Assembly (NCBI RefSeq): GCF_007097525.1
Contig: NZ_VKDD01000002.1
Coordinates: 620,001-684,000 of the forward strand
Origin: Thalassomonas sp. M1454
Lineage (GTDB): Bacteria; Pseudomonadota; Gammaproteobacteria; Enterobacterales; Alteromonadaceae
DNA length: 64,000 nucleotides
Direction: 5' to 3'
Positions 25,341 through 36,124 of this stretch are shown here, one piece after another. A model generated the notes under the pieces. That model was not told where the DNA came from, did no database searches, and worked only from the letters and a program-made list of their open reading frames with translations. Every line of letters begins with the position of its first letter. Position 1 is the stretch's first letter. Both the position numbers and the translations under genes were made by a program.

Positions 25341-25381
25341 ATAATAACAACTTACTCTGTAGAGTTTAACTGTTAAGTGAT

Positions 25382-27253
25382 TTAATTAATCTCACAAGTT
25401 AAACAGACTGAGTAGATCCCGCGAGGATCATTTAATTGGTTGATTTTTTCATACTCATTAACTAAATCAGCAATCATTTGTTGTAGAGCAGGGTTGTAGG
25501 CCGTACTTTGATTTAATGTATCTGCTGGTATGAATGCTTTTGCTTGGTCTAATAAATTACGCAAAAATAGATCTTTAGCTGAAACTTCTTGCTCAATTAA
25601 CAAGGTGTCATACATCTTTAATCCGGCGCGATCAGCTGCAGCAGCGATTGCATCATCTAAACCACCTAATTTATCAACTAAGCCAATCTCTTGTCCTTTT
25701 GCACCGGTCCATACTCGACCCTGAGCTATTTTATCGACATCTTCAGGCGACATATTACGATTTTCGGCAACAAGAGTGATAAAGTTCTTATAACCTCTAT
25801 TAATGCTTGCTTGAATAATGTGGCCGATATCTTCATTAAGAGGACGCGTAACACCTAATCCAGCTAGATCAGTAGTACCAACACCATCAGTATGAATGCC
25901 TAATTTATCCAGTGCTTTTTCAAATGTCATAAACATACCAAAAATACCGATAGAGCCAGTAATCGTATTTGGTGATGCCCAAATCTCATTTGCCGAAGCA
26001 GAAATCCAGTATCCACCAGATGCCGCATATTGGCCCATAGAGGCAATAACAGGCTTGCCTGCCGCTTTAATTAGTTCAACTTCTTGACGAATTATCTCTG
26101 ACGCATAAGCACTACCGCCTGGGCTATCCACACGTAAAACTACTGCTTTTACTTTATCATTTAATCGAGCCTTTCTAAGAAGTAGTGCGGTACTGTCACC
26201 GCCAACGGTACCAGGTTTTTGATGACCATTTAAAATAGCGCCTTTAGCAACAATAACCGCTACTTTATCTGTTAAAGGATTTACCATAGGGTATGGATTT
26301 TTTGTTGCTTTTACATAATCTTTAAAGTGAATTTGATTGTAATGAGAGCCTTTTTCCGCTTTACCCACTTTTGAAATCATATCCAGGCGGATATCTTCAC
26401 GAGTACGTAACTCATCAATTAGGCCTGCTGCTTTTGCGTATTGGCCAAAGCTACCGTCGGCAAGTTTAATTTTTTCTAACAAACCAGCAGCGGTTTCATC
26501 AAAATCATCGGTGGTAAGGTTTCTTGCTTGTGCTATGTCATATTTATAACTATTCCATAAAGAAGATAACCACGCTCGGTTTGCTTCTTTAGCTGGCTCA
26601 GACATATCATCACGAATATAAGGTTCGATTGCAGATTTATAAGTACCGACTTTAAATATGTGTTGGGTGATATTTAGTTTATCTAGCGCGGCTTTATAGT
26701 AAGTTCTGTAGCGTCCATAACCTTCTAAAATAACAGCACCTTCAGGGTTTAACCAAACTTTATCGGCATGCGCTGCTAGATAGTATTGGTCTTGAGTGAA
26801 ATAATCACCATAGGCAATCACTTCTTTACCGCTTTCTTTAAACTCATTAATAGATGCAGCAATTTCTTGTAAATGAGTTAAGCCTGCACGACGCAGGTTT
26901 TGTGGGTAAATAACCAATGTAGAGATACGTTTGTCATCTTTTGCTGTAGCCAATACTTCTTTGATATCAGCCAGTAATATTTCAGGATTTTCTTCTTCTT
27001 TACCTAATGCTTCAGACATAAGGGCATCTGCAGGATCAACTTGTTTTTTCTGCTCTACGATGTCGCCTTTAAGATCTAAAATTAACGCTGTATTGCTAGG
27101 AACTACAATTTTATCTGAGTCATCAAAAATTGCGCCAAACACAGCAAATAGAATGACAAAGAAGATTAAATTTAGAATTAACTTTCTTGTAGTGTTGATG
27201 AGCATCCATAACTTTTTGAAAACTCTTTTAATAATGCTTGGTTTTTCAGACAT
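25382..27253 (-). CDS. sppA: Signal peptide peptidase SppA, 67-kDa type
   Basis: Inner-membrane serine protease that degrades cleaved signal peptides. 623 residues with one N-terminal membrane segment (about 18-42) and two tandem SppA domains. The Ser-Lys dyad is visible: Lys in YKSAIEP (about 205) in the first domain and Ser in YAASGGYW (about 409) in the second, plus DSPGGSAYAS. This is the long, E. coli-like form. Confidence 0.95.
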   Translation of the reverse strand: MSEKPSIIKRVFKKLWMLINTTRKLILNLIFFVILFAVFGAIFDDSDKIVVPSNTALILDLKGDIVEQKKQVDPADALMSEALGKEEENPEILLADIKEVLATAKDDKRISTLVIYPQNLRRAGLTHLQEIAASINEFKESGKEVIAYGDYFTQDQYYLAAHADKVWLNPEGAVILEGYGRYRTYYKAALDKLNITQHIFKVGTYKSAIEPYIRDDMSEPAKEANRAWLSSLWNSYKYDIAQARNLTTDDFDETAAGLLEKIKLADGSFGQYAKAAGLIDELRTREDIRLDMISKVGKAEKGSHYNQIHFKDYVKATKNPYPMVNPLTDKVAVIVAKGAILNGHQKPGTVGGDSTALLLRKARLNDKVKAVVLRVDSPGGSAYASEIIRQEVELIKAAGKPVIASMGQYAASGGYWISASANEIWASPNTITGSIGIFGMFMTFEKALDKLGIHTDGVGTTDLAGLGVTRPLNEDIGHIIQASINRGYKNFITLVAENRNMSPEDVDKIAQGRVWTGAKGQEIGLVDKLGGLDDAIAAAADRAGLKMYDTLLIEQEVSAKDLFLRNLLDQAKAFIPADTLNQSTAYNPALQQMIADLVNEYEKINQLNDPRGIYSVCLTCEIN

Positions 27254-27438
27254 ATATCCTCACGTCTTAATGTTATTAATATCATAATCATACAATGGTA
27301 TTGCAAAAAGATCTTTCATATAAGGCTTATTTTAATGAATAGTTACAATTAAATTATTTTTAACATTAGATAAGTTGATGAAATTAAATATGAACTACAA
27401 TGTTCTTATAAGTATGGTTAAATTCTATAAGGATGGTG

Positions 27439-28140
27439 ATGAATATTATTTCATTATTTAATAAAACAATTGCTAAGTTACTTAAAGGTGATGCAATACC
27501 AGCTATTTTATTAAGGCTTTATTTAGCTCCTGTGTTTATTATTGCTGGCTATAATAAGATGCAATTTTCTAATCATGACCTAAATTTTATCGAACAACTT
27601 TTCGCAGATCCAAGCATTGTCGCCTGGTTTGGTAATAGTGAATGGGGCTTAGGTATGCCTTTTCCTGAGTTACTTGCAAACTTAGCTGCATGGACAGAGT
27701 TTTTTGGTGGTTGGTTACTTTTGGTTGGTTTAGCAACTCGCTTAATTAGTATTCCATTGATGTTTACCATGATAATAGCTGCAACCTCTGTTCATTTGGA
27801 TAACGGTTGGTATGCGTTAACACCGACAAACTCAGATACAAGTTCGGCTAAAGTATTTTCATGGTTAGGTTTTGAAAGTGCAGATGCAAGCCTAGAAAAT
27901 AGTGATAAAGCGGCGGTAAGAATTTCGAAAATTAAAGATATTATTGATGAAAATGGCAGCCCTGATTGGTTATACGAAACTGGCAACGTAGTTTTACTCA
28001 ATAACGGCATTGAGTTTGCCGCAACATATTTTATTATGTTGATGGCATTATTTTTTATTGGAGCAGGGCGTTTTGTCAGTATTGACTATTGGTTATTTAA
28101 AAGTGATCCACAACAAGCCTCTAACCGTATAGAAGAATAG
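27439..28140 (+). CDS. DoxX family membrane protein
   Basis: A 233-residue inner-membrane protein with about four hydrophobic segments, starting with the DoxX pattern LLRLYLAPVFIIAGYNKM and AWTEFFGGWLLLVGLATR. A soluble insertion of about 60 residues (near 120-180) interrupts the domain. ATG 27439 is preferred over the in-frame ATG 27433, which overlaps the AAGGATG ribosome-binding site. DoxX proteins are linked to redox or sulfur metabolism, but the role here is open. Confidence 0.85.
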   Translation: MNIISLFNKTIAKLLKGDAIPAILLRLYLAPVFIIAGYNKMQFSNHDLNFIEQLFADPSIVAWFGNSEWGLGMPFPELLANLAAWTEFFGGWLLLVGLATRLISIPLMFTMIIAATSVHLDNGWYALTPTNSDTSSAKVFSWLGFESADASLENSDKAAVRISKIKDIIDENGSPDWLYETGNVVLLNNGIEFAATYFIMLMALFFIGAGRFVSIDYWLFKSDPQQASNRIEE

Positions 28141-28181
28141 TATTGTACATACTTGTTTAATATTTTGAATTAGTTCCCTTG

Positions 28182-28207
28182 ATCCCAACCTATGTTGGGA
28201 TTTTTTT
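28182..28207 (+). terminator. Intrinsic terminator of the DoxX gene
   Basis: Stem ATCCCAAC / GTTGGGAT, CTAT loop and T-run, 42 nt after the stop. Confidence 0.9.
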
Positions 28208-28288
28208 ATTGGTAAATCCTACTTCTGCTTGTGCTTTTATGGTATTTTCTTTTAACTCAATTACGCAGCACATTTTACAAAATCAGTT

Positions 28289-28840
28289 ATGACCCCAATC
28301 CAATTCTTAATAAATCGTCAATCTTGTTCCGCTTTATCTGCACCAGGTCCAAATGATGAACAGCTAAACGCTATATTAAATGCAGCAATGGCATCTCCAG
28401 ATCATGCAGGTCTTGCTCCTTATCATTTTCACGTTATTAGTGGTGATGGTTTAGATAAATTGTCCGCGGTTTACCAAAAAGCGATTAAAGCCACTACTGA
28501 CAATGAGCTTAAAATAGAAAAGTCTAAAAAAATGGCATATCGAGCACCAATGACTATTGTTGTTTCAACTAAATTTCAGCAACATCCTAAAGTACCTGTA
28601 CAAGAACAATTAATGACCGCAGGTTGTGCGACCCACGCAATGCAAATGGCTTGTGTGGCATTAGGTTTTGGCGCTATTTGGCGAAGCGGTGATTTAGCTT
28701 ATAGTGATATTGTTAAGCAAGAGCTTGGTATTAAACTTGATGACGAGATTGTCGGCTTTTTATATATAGGTACAGCAACAAAAGACTGTACACAAAAAGT
28801 AAGAAAAACGGCTGAGCCATTCACAACCTATTGGCGATAA
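28289..28840 (+). CDS. Nitroreductase family protein, YdjA-like
   Basis: A 183-residue FMN-dependent oxidoreductase close to E. coli YdjA: N-terminal FLINRQSCSALSAPGP (FMN phosphate contacts), ASPDHAGLAPYHFHVISG and GFGAIWRSGD later. The physiological substrate of YdjA is not known. In E. coli ydjA precedes sppA and ansA; here it is on the other strand but still in the same neighbourhood. Confidence 0.88.
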   Translation: MTPIQFLINRQSCSALSAPGPNDEQLNAILNAAMASPDHAGLAPYHFHVISGDGLDKLSAVYQKAIKATTDNELKIEKSKKMAYRAPMTIVVSTKFQQHPKVPVQEQLMTAGCATHAMQMACVALGFGAIWRSGDLAYSDIVKQELGIKLDDEIVGFLYIGTATKDCTQKVRKTAEPFTTYWR

Positions 28841-28944
28841 ACGTATAGATCAAATGCTTATGATTTAGTTATTTAGATTATTATTCTGTTGGTTTTAAAG
28901 TTGATAAATTAGCCTTAATAAACTTTATAACAAATAGGTGTTCT

Positions 28945-29259
28945 ATGTCACAGCTTGACAATGTAAGTGTAATTAAAAAAGTAAATTCATATTTTGATGG
29001 TAACGTTACCAGTCGCTCTATTATTTTAGCTAATGGCGAACAGTGTTCTCTTGGTGTTATGTTACCTGGTGAATATGAGTTTTCTACCGCAGATAAAGAA
29101 ATAATGGATATTCAGTCAGGCAAACTGCAAGTGTTATTAGCAGACAGTGAAGAGTGGATTGATATTGAAGGGGAATACTCTTTTGAAGTACCGGCAAATT
29201 CTAGTTTTAAATTAAATGTTGAACAGCTTACAGATTACTGTTGCAGTTATATAAAATAG
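28945..29259 (+). CDS. ppnP: Pyrimidine/purine nucleoside phosphorylase PpnP
   Basis: Small cupin (DUF1255, formerly YaiE) that phosphorolyses several nucleosides. The 104-residue product is about 10 residues longer than E. coli PpnP at the N-terminus and shares SLGVMLPGEYEFSTADKE, SGKLQVLLADSEEW and FEVPANSSFKL. It precedes a terminator shared with asnS. Confidence 0.9.
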   Translation: MSQLDNVSVIKKVNSYFDGNVTSRSIILANGEQCSLGVMLPGEYEFSTADKEIMDIQSGKLQVLLADSEEWIDIEGEYSFEVPANSSFKLNVEQLTDYCCSYIK

Positions 29260-29274
29260 ACTAAAATTAATCCT

Positions 29275-29307
29275 AAAAAAAACGCTACTTAAAGGTAGCG
29301 TTTTTTT
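29275..29307. terminator. Bidirectional terminator between ppnP and asnS
   Basis: Stem AAAAACGCTAC / GTAGCGTTTTT with a TTAAAG-type loop, A-run left and T-run right, between convergent genes. Confidence 0.92.
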
Positions 29308-29326
29308 GTTTGAATTCTAAATATTA

Positions 29327-30727
29327 TTAGAAAGCAGCATTGTTTGGTGTACGTGGGAATGGAATAACGTCACGAACGTTGCCCATACCTGTTGCGTATG
29401 CAACTAAACGTTCAAAGCCTAAACCAAAACCGGCATGAGGTACTGTACCGTAGCGACGTAAGTCACGGTACCAAGAGTAATCTTCTTGATTTAAGCCCAT
29501 TTCTTCTAAACGTTGATCTAACACATCTAAACGTTCTTCACGCTGAGCACCGCCGATGATTTCACCAATACCTGGCGCAAGTACGTCCATAGCCGCAACT
29601 GTTTTACCGTCATCATTTAAACGCATGTAGAATGCTTTAATGTCTTTCGGGTAGTTCATTAATACTAATGGACCTTTAACGTATTCTTCAGCTAAGTAAC
29701 GTTCGTGTTCAGAGTTTAAATCTACACCCCATTCAACTTTGTTTTCAAACTTCTTGCCACTCTTTAATAGAATGTCGATTGCGTCGGTGTAATCCATACG
29801 CACAAAGTCAGAATTAACCACTGAATTTAAACGGTCGATAACAGTTTTATCAACACGTTGTTGGAAGAATGCCATATCATCAGCACGCTCTTCTAACACG
29901 GCTTTAAACACGTAACGTAACATGTCTTCTGCAAGTGTTGCGGCATCAGATAAATCAGCAAATGCGATTTCTGGTTCCATCATCCAAAACTCAGCTAAAT
30001 GACGAGTAGTGTTTGAGTTTTCCGCGCGGAAAGTAGGACCAAATGTGTAAACTTTTGACATAGCACAAGCTAAAGTTTCAGCATTTAACTGACCAGATAC
30101 GGTTAAGAATGTTTCTTTACCGAAGAAGTCTTGTTTGTAATCAACAGCGCCTTTATCATCTAAAGGCAAGTTTTCTAAATCTAATGTGCTTACGCGGAAC
30201 ATTTCGCCAGCACCTTCAGTGTCACTACCTGTGATAAGAGGCGTACTGATCCAGTTGTAACCTTGTTCATGCATAAAGCGGTGAATCGCCTGTGCTAAAC
30301 AGTTACGAACACGAGTTACGGCGCCGCCGATATTTGTACGGTTACGAAGGTGAGCGTGTTCACGTAAGAATTCGAGACTGTGGCGTTTTGCTGCCATAGG
30401 GTAAGTATCTGGGTCTTCAACAAATCCTAGTACTTCAACTTTCGTTGCTTGAATTTCGAAAGACTGACCTTTACCTTGTGATTCAACTAAAGTACCTGTT
30501 ACGGCAACAGAGGCACCCGTAGTTACTTTTAAAACTTCGTCATTATAATTTTCAAGATCGCTAGGTACAACTGCTTGAATAGGATCAAAACATGAACCAT
30601 CGTGAATTGCTAAAAATGAAATTCCTGCTTTAGAATCTCGACGCGTTCTTATCCAACCCTTAACTGTTACTGTTTCTTGCACAGCAAATTTACCAGCTAG
30701 GACATCAGTAATTGGAGCAACTGACAT
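29327..30727 (-). CDS. asnS: Asparaginyl-tRNA synthetase
   Basis: Charges tRNA-Asn with asparagine. 466 residues, the family length. An N-terminal OB-fold anticodon-binding domain ([19 protein letters not shown]) is followed by the class II catalytic core: motif 2 [22 protein letters not shown] and motif 3 [12 protein letters not shown] near the C-terminus. A single, separately terminated gene. Confidence 0.97.
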   Translation of the reverse strand: MSVAPITDVLAGKFAVQETVTVKGWIRTRRDSKAGISFLAIHDGSCFDPIQAVVPSDLENYNDEVLKVTTGASVAVTGTLVESQGKGQSFEIQATKVEVLGFVEDPDTYPMAAKRHSLEFLREHAHLRNRTNIGGAVTRVRNCLAQAIHRFMHEQGYNWISTPLITGSDTEGAGEMFRVSTLDLENLPLDDKGAVDYKQDFFGKETFLTVSGQLNAETLACAMSKVYTFGPTFRAENSNTTRHLAEFWMMEPEIAFADLSDAATLAEDMLRYVFKAVLEERADDMAFFQQRVDKTVIDRLNSVVNSDFVRMDYTDAIDILLKSGKKFENKVEWGVDLNSEHERYLAEEYVKGPLVLMNYPKDIKAFYMRLNDDGKTVAAMDVLAPGIGEIIGGAQREERLDVLDQRLEEMGLNQEDYSWYRDLRRYGTVPHAGFGLGFERLVAYATGMGNVRDVIPFPRTPNNAAF

Positions 30728-30828
30728 TAGTGACCTCGTTTATTATAAAAAATGTATGGTTTGATCTTCATCGATCATGACAGGCTATTTTACCTACAGA
30801 GGAAATAGACTCAAGTAATTCTTAGCGT

Positions 30829-30863
30829 TAAAGTCGTTAATATTCATAATAATTACGACTTTA
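30829..30863 (-). terminator. Stem-loop downstream of bioA
   Basis: TAAAGTCGT (30829-30837) and ACGACTTTA (30855-30863) form a 9-bp stem with a 17-nt loop, 59 nt after the bioA stop. The T-run is weak, so it could instead be an element of the asnS promoter region. Confidence 0.4.
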
Positions 30864-30921
30864 TACGTATATTGTACAAAAATTGCCAAATTCAAGGGCT
30901 TATCAATGGCATCACGCACAA

Positions 30922-32226
30922 TTAGTTTTTATTAAAAACCTGTTCACAGGCAATAACGTTGGCCATTACAGAGGTTAATTTGGTTAATTCATCCGCTTTA
31001 ATAACAAAAGGCGGCATTATATAAATTAACTTACCAAAAGGTCTGATCCAAACACCATTTTCCACAAACATTTTCTGAATAAATGCCATGTTTACTGGAT
31101 ACTTGGCCTCGATAACACCTATAGCCCCTAAAACACGGACATCAGCAACGTTTTCATGGCTATTTAAAGGTAACAACTCAGCCTTTAATTGTGTTTCAAT
31201 ATTACTGACTTGCTCACACCAATTGTTATCAATTAATAGTTTTAAGCTTGCATTAGCAGCGGCACAGGCAAGCGGGTTGCCCATAAACGTTGGACCATGC
31301 ATAAATACGCCAGCTTCACCTTTACTGATAGTTTCGGCCACATCTGTTGTACATAATGTAGCTGCAAGTGTCATGTAACCGCCGGTAAGTGCCTTACCTA
31401 AGCATAGGATGTCAGGCGTTATATTGGCATGTTCACATGCGAATAATTTTCCGGTACGGCCAAATCCGGTGGCAATTTCATCAGCAATTAGTAGTACGTC
31501 ATATTGATCACATAATTCTCTACAGGCTTTAAGGTATTTGCTATGGTAAAAGCGCATGCCACCAGCGCCTTGCACTATCGGCTCTAGGATAAGTGCGGCG
31601 ATGTTTTGATGATTTTGCTCAAACTGAGATTTTAAACTCACTAAGTCGTTTTCATCAAACGTTTGTCCAAAGCTAACTTGCGGGGCATCGGCAAAGTAGT
31701 TTTCGGTCATAAAACCACTAAACAATTGGTGCATGCCATTAACTGGATCACAAACAGACATAGCGCCTAATGTATCACCGTGATAACCATTTTTAATGGT
31801 TAATAAGCGAGTCTTTTCGGTTTTACCTTTACTGTGTTGATATTGCAGCGCCATCTTTATAGCAACTTCAACCGCAACCGAGCCACTATCTGCAAGGAAC
31901 ACTTTATCTAGCCCTGAAGGCGTAAGTTCAACTAAGGTTTTACATAGGTTTATCGCTGGCTCGTGAGTTAAGCCGCCAAACATCACATGACTAAAGGTAT
32001 CGACTTGTTGCTTTATTGCATTATTTAAAACCGGGTTATTATAACCATGAACAACTGACCACCAAGAAGACATACCATCAATAACTTTTTCACCACTTGC
32101 AAGTTGTAAATGTACGCCTTTGGCTGATTCAACCATAAAGGAAGGTAGTGGGTTAGTCATAGATGTATAAGGGTGCCAAATATGATCTTGGTCATATTGC
32201 AATAACTCTGTACAATTATTAATCAT
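30922..32226 (-). CDS. bioA: Adenosylmethionine-8-amino-7-oxononanoate transaminase
   Basis: PLP enzyme converting KAPA to DAPA with S-adenosylmethionine as amino donor, third dedicated step of biotin synthesis. 434 residues; HIWHPYTSM near the N-terminus, [14 protein letters not shown], and the PLP Lys in [12 protein letters not shown] (about residue 277). Divergent from bioBFCD across 143 bp, the arrangement found in E. coli. Confidence 0.96.
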   Translation of the reverse strand: MINNCTELLQYDQDHIWHPYTSMTNPLPSFMVESAKGVHLQLASGEKVIDGMSSWWSVVHGYNNPVLNNAIKQQVDTFSHVMFGGLTHEPAINLCKTLVELTPSGLDKVFLADSGSVAVEVAIKMALQYQHSKGKTEKTRLLTIKNGYHGDTLGAMSVCDPVNGMHQLFSGFMTENYFADAPQVSFGQTFDENDLVSLKSQFEQNHQNIAALILEPIVQGAGGMRFYHSKYLKACRELCDQYDVLLIADEIATGFGRTGKLFACEHANITPDILCLGKALTGGYMTLAATLCTTDVAETISKGEAGVFMHGPTFMGNPLACAAANASLKLLIDNNWCEQVSNIETQLKAELLPLNSHENVADVRVLGAIGVIEAKYPVNMAFIQKMFVENGVWIRPFGKLIYIMPPFVIKADELTKLTSVMANVIACEQVFNKN

Positions 32227-32317
32227 TAGTTAACTATTCTTTTTGTGTTACGTTGACAGCAATGTTGATGTCGCTAGACTAACCGTTAATTTAATATGAT
32301 GCAATACAGCAACTCTA

Positions 32318-32328
32318 TTGGTTTACAG
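32318..32328. promoter_or_regulatory. Possible BirA operator half-site
   Basis: TTGGTTTACAG matches the right half of the E. coli bio operator (GGTTTACAA). It lies between bioA and bioB, where BirA would repress both. The left half is not found at the usual spacing; the best candidate ACTAACC at 32278-32284 is too far away. Confidence 0.3.
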
Positions 32329-32369
32329 CGAAAAGCTAAAGCCGATATTTAATTAGGTAATACTTTGCT

Positions 32370-33449
32370 ATGACTACTCCAACAACTATAAAAACTAATT
32401 TTCCAGTACGTAATGACTGGACTGTAGCGCAAGTACAAGCGTTATTCGATTTGCCATTTAATGATTTAATGTTTCAGGCACAAACCGCTCATCGTGAAAA
32501 CTTTAATCCGAATGAAGTACAAGTGAGTACGTTACTTTCAATTAAGACTGGTGCTTGTCCAGAAGACTGTAAGTACTGCTCTCAAAGCGCAAGATATAAC
32601 ACTGACATTGAAAAAGAAAAATTAATGGAAGTTGAAAATGTATTAGAAGCAGCCAAGAAAGCTAAGGCTCAAGGTTCAACCCGTTTTTGTATGGGCGCAG
32701 GTTGGAGAAACCCTAAAGCCAGAGATATGCCGCATATCGTTAAAATGGTTGAAGGTGTACGTGAAATGGGTTTAGAAACTTGTATGACACTTGGTATGCT
32801 TGATGAAGAGCAAGCCAATACATTGCAAGAAGCTGGTCTTGACTATTACAATCACAATTTAGATACATCGCCAGAGCATTACAATCAAATTATCACTACT
32901 CGCACTTATCAAGATCGTTTAGACACATTATCTAATGTACGAAATGCCGGTATGAAGGTATGTAGCGGCGGAATTATGGGCCTTGGTGAAAGTAGTACTG
33001 ATCGGGCATCATTATTAGTGCAACTTGCTAACCTTGATAAGCAGCCTGAAAGTGTTCCGATGAATATGCTGGTAAAAATTGATGGTACACCGTTAGAAAA
33101 TGTTGAAGATCTTGAGCATTTTGATTTTATTCGTTGTATTGCTGTAGCTCGTATTATGATGCCTAAATCACATGTACGTTTATCAGCTGGTCGTGACGCA
33201 ATGAACGAGCAAATGCAAGCAATGTGCTTTTTAGCCGGTGCAAACTCAATATTTTACGGTTGTAAGCTACTTACTACTGACAACCCAGAAGCTGATTCAG
33301 ACATGATGCTATTTAAAAAGCTAGGCATTAATACCGAACGTTTAAATGCAGTATCTGAGCAACAACAGCAAATTGAAGCTAATTCATTACGTACAGCCAT
33401 AGTAAATAATGAAAACAAAGACTTATTTTACGACGCAAGTGCTAGTTAG
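32370..33449 (+). CDS. bioB: Biotin synthase
   Basis: Radical-SAM enzyme that inserts sulfur into dethiobiotin to form biotin. 359 residues with the Fe-S Cys motif C63-x3-C67-x2-C70 (CPEDCKYC), then [14 protein letters not shown] and the conserved NHNLDTSPE. First gene of bioBFCD. Confidence 0.98.
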   Translation: MTTPTTIKTNFPVRNDWTVAQVQALFDLPFNDLMFQAQTAHRENFNPNEVQVSTLLSIKTGACPEDCKYCSQSARYNTDIEKEKLMEVENVLEAAKKAKAQGSTRFCMGAGWRNPKARDMPHIVKMVEGVREMGLETCMTLGMLDEEQANTLQEAGLDYYNHNLDTSPEHYNQIITTRTYQDRLDTLSNVRNAGMKVCSGGIMGLGESSTDRASLLVQLANLDKQPESVPMNMLVKIDGTPLENVEDLEHFDFIRCIAVARIMMPKSHVRLSAGRDAMNEQMQAMCFLAGANSIFYGCKLLTTDNPEADSDMMLFKKLGINTERLNAVSEQQQQIEANSLRTAIVNNENKDLFYDASAS

Positions 33450-33481
33450 TAGCTCTTGCTTAGTGCAACGCAGATAAAATA

Positions 33482-34657
33482 ATGTCTTTTAACTTTATTC
33501 GTGAGCAATTAGCGCAGCAAAAGTCCGATAATCTTGATCGTAATCGTGTTGTGCTAAGCCATTCTACTGGGCGTTTGTTATCGTTTGATGGTATTGAATA
33601 TATAAACTTTTCATCAAATGATTACTTAGGCCTAGCAGATCATAGCGACATAAAAACAGCTTATATTAAAGGCATCGAGAAGTACGGCACTAGTGCTTGT
33701 TCATCTTCATTAATTACCGGCTATACCAAAGCCCATAAGCAATTAGAAGAAAACTTAGCACAATGGTTAAACGCAGAGCGCTGTTTGTTATTTGCAAGTG
33801 GGTTTAGTGCAAATTGTGGCGTGTTGCATACTTTAGGTGCGCAAGCTTCTGTGGGTTTTTACTTAGATAAATTGTCACACGCATCACTAATCGATGGGGC
33901 TTTTAATTCAAAAGCAAAATCTAAACGCTTTCGGCACAATGATGTAACTCATTTAGATAAGCTTCTAACGACCAGCTCAACAGACAGTAACTTAGTAGTT
34001 ACTGAAGGCGTGTATAGTATGGATGGTGATTGCGCTCCTTTAACTCAAATAAAGGCAACGTGCGATGCAAATGATAGTTGGCTGTATATTGATGATGCCC
34101 ATGGTATTGGTGTTTTAGGAAGTGATGGCAGTGGTACAGCTTCTGAGCAAAATTTAAATACTGATAGCAATGTGATTCAAATGGCTACCTTTGGTAAAGC
34201 TATTGCAACTAATGGGGCAGTAGTTGCTGGTAATGAAGAGTTAATTGAATATTTTATTAATCGTAACCGCGAATACATTTACACAACAGCTATATCTCCA
34301 GCGTTAGCATTAGCAACAAATGCTAGTGTTGAGATTTGTAAAACTGAGCATTGGCGCCGTGAAAAAATTCAAAAATTAACTGCCTTGTTTAAATCCAAAC
34401 TAGATAGTTCTATTGAAGTAACACCAACAGAGTCATCTATTATCGGCGTTATTGTTGGTAGTGAAATAAATACCCTATATTGCGCTCAAAAATTAAAAGA
34501 TTTAGGTTTTTGGTTAACGGCAATTAGGCCACCAACGGTTGAAAATGGTAAATCAAGGTTACGCGTAACTATAACAGCAAGTCATAATGATAATGATATC
34601 AGCATGTTAGCTGAATCTATCAATGAGGTCATAGGCAAATGCCTACAGAACAATTAA
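33482..34657 (+). CDS. bioF: 8-amino-7-oxononanoate synthase
   Basis: Condenses pimeloyl-ACP with alanine to KAPA using PLP. 391 residues; YINFSSNDYLGLADH at about 40-54, VTEGVYSMDGD, DDAHGIGVLG and the PLP Lys in ATFGKAIATNG (about 239). The end overlaps bioC by 19 nt. Confidence 0.96.
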   Translation: MSFNFIREQLAQQKSDNLDRNRVVLSHSTGRLLSFDGIEYINFSSNDYLGLADHSDIKTAYIKGIEKYGTSACSSSLITGYTKAHKQLEENLAQWLNAERCLLFASGFSANCGVLHTLGAQASVGFYLDKLSHASLIDGAFNSKAKSKRFRHNDVTHLDKLLTTSSTDSNLVVTEGVYSMDGDCAPLTQIKATCDANDSWLYIDDAHGIGVLGSDGSGTASEQNLNTDSNVIQMATFGKAIATNGAVVAGNEELIEYFINRNREYIYTTAISPALALATNASVEICKTEHWRREKIQKLTALFKSKLDSSIEVTPTESSIIGVIVGSEINTLYCAQKLKDLGFWLTAIRPPTVENGKSRLRVTITASHNDNDISMLAESINEVIGKCLQNN

Positions 34658-35436
34658 AAGTAAAAATAGCCGATACTTTTGGCGCTGCATCTGAATCTTA
34701 TGATGTTTCGGCACGCTTGCAACGTCAAAGTGGCAATATAATACTGTCTTATTTACAGCAAAATACAGCTAAAACTAAAAATCCAATTGTTGTTGATTTA
34801 GGAACAGGCACGGGTTATTTTGCCGACATTTTAAAGTCCGATCACCAAAATATTATTGGCTTAGATTTATCTAAATCTATGTTGCAATACGCGAGTAATA
34901 ATCGTAATAAAGATATAAATTGGCTGGCTGCAGATATCCATCAACTGCCATTTGCTGATAACAGCATCGACATCATTTATTCTAATTTAGTTATTCAATG
35001 GTGCGATCCATTACATAAAGCGTTCGCAGAAATTGAAAGGGTACTTAAGCCAGGTGGTACTTTTGTATTTACTACTTTACTCGATGGTACGCTGTCTGAG
35101 CTGAAGAAAAGCTGGGCTAATGTAAATGATGATCAACACGTTATCGATTTTAAGCAATTAGTCGATGTGGAAAACGATATCAAAACAACTAATTTCAATA
35201 TTGAGATCCTTAAGCAGCAGCCTATAGTCCTTGACTATATTAGTGTTAAGCACTTAGCTAATGAATTAAAAAGTCTAGGAGCAAGTCATTTACCTAACAA
35301 AGTAAATAAAGGCTTATCTGGCAAGGGCAGTTGGCAGAAAATGACCAAGGCTTACCAACAATTCCAATCAGATTCTGGTTGTTATCCGGCAACTTACCAA
35401 CTTTGTACCGGTAAATTAGTTAAACACAAATTATAA
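34639..35436 (+). CDS. bioC: Malonyl-ACP O-methyltransferase BioC
   Basis: Methylates malonyl-ACP so that it can enter fatty acid synthesis as a pimelate precursor. 265 residues with a class I SAM fold: VVDLGTGTGYFADIL (about 53-67), GLDLSKSML, NLVIQWCDPLHKAF and a C-terminal helical lid. Starts inside bioF with a 19-nt overlap. No bioH is seen in the window. Confidence 0.94.
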   Translation: MPTEQLKVKIADTFGAASESYDVSARLQRQSGNIILSYLQQNTAKTKNPIVVDLGTGTGYFADILKSDHQNIIGLDLSKSMLQYASNNRNKDINWLAADIHQLPFADNSIDIIYSNLVIQWCDPLHKAFAEIERVLKPGGTFVFTTLLDGTLSELKKSWANVNDDQHVIDFKQLVDVENDIKTTNFNIEILKQQPIVLDYISVKHLANELKSLGASHLPNKVNKGLSGKGSWQKMTKAYQQFQSDSGCYPATYQLCTGKLVKHKL

Positions 35437-35452
35437 TTACAGTAGTATTGTT

Positions 35453-36124
35453 ATGAAAAATTATTTTATTACCGCAACCGATACAGATGCTGGTAAAACT
35501 TTAGTTGCAGCTAGCCTTACTGGCGCATTGGTTAAACAAGGTAAAAAAGTCGCGGTTTATAAACCTATTTCTGCAGGCTGTGAGAATGTCGATGGCAAAC
35601 TTGTCAACGGAGACGCATTAGAATTGCAGCAACAGGCTAATAGTAAGCAAAGTATCGAACAAATAAATCCAATAGCATTTGAAGAGCCAATCGCGCCACA
35701 TATTGCAGCCCTAACTAAAAATGCTGTTATTACTTGTGATTTGATTAATTCTGGCTTTTCGGCAATAACAGAAAACAGTGCAGATATTACCATTACTGAA
35801 GGCGCGGGTGGTTGGCGTTTACCTTTGGGCAATGGTGAGTATTTATCAGATTTTGTAAAACAACAAAAGCTTGATGTTATTTTGGTTGTACATATGAAGC
35901 TTGGCTGTTTAAACCATGCCGTTCTTACTTATCAATCGATCATCAATGATGGTTTAAATGTTGTAGCGTGGGTTGCTAACTTTCCTGAACAGATGCCATA
36001 TCTTCAACAGAATATTGATTACCTCAAAAGTGAAATAGAAGCGCCACTGATCGCACAAATTGATAGAGTTGAGTCACCACAACAAGCAATGGCTAAATTT
36101 GATTTATCAAACTTATCGAATTAA
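35453..36124 (+). CDS. bioD: Dethiobiotin synthetase
   Basis: ATP-dependent carboxylation of DAPA to dethiobiotin. 223 residues with the P-loop ATDTDAGKTLVAASL at about 8-22, KPISAGCE and TEGAGGWRLPLG. Last gene of the operon. Its stop codon overlaps that of the convergent lipoprotein gene, with no terminator between them. Confidence 0.95.
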   Translation: MKNYFITATDTDAGKTLVAASLTGALVKQGKKVAVYKPISAGCENVDGKLVNGDALELQQQANSKQSIEQINPIAFEEPIAPHIAALTKNAVITCDLINSGFSAITENSADITITEGAGGWRLPLGNGEYLSDFVKQQKLDVILVVHMKLGCLNHAVLTYQSIINDGLNVVAWVANFPEQMPYLQQNIDYLKSEIEAPLIAQIDRVESPQQAMAKFDLSNLSN

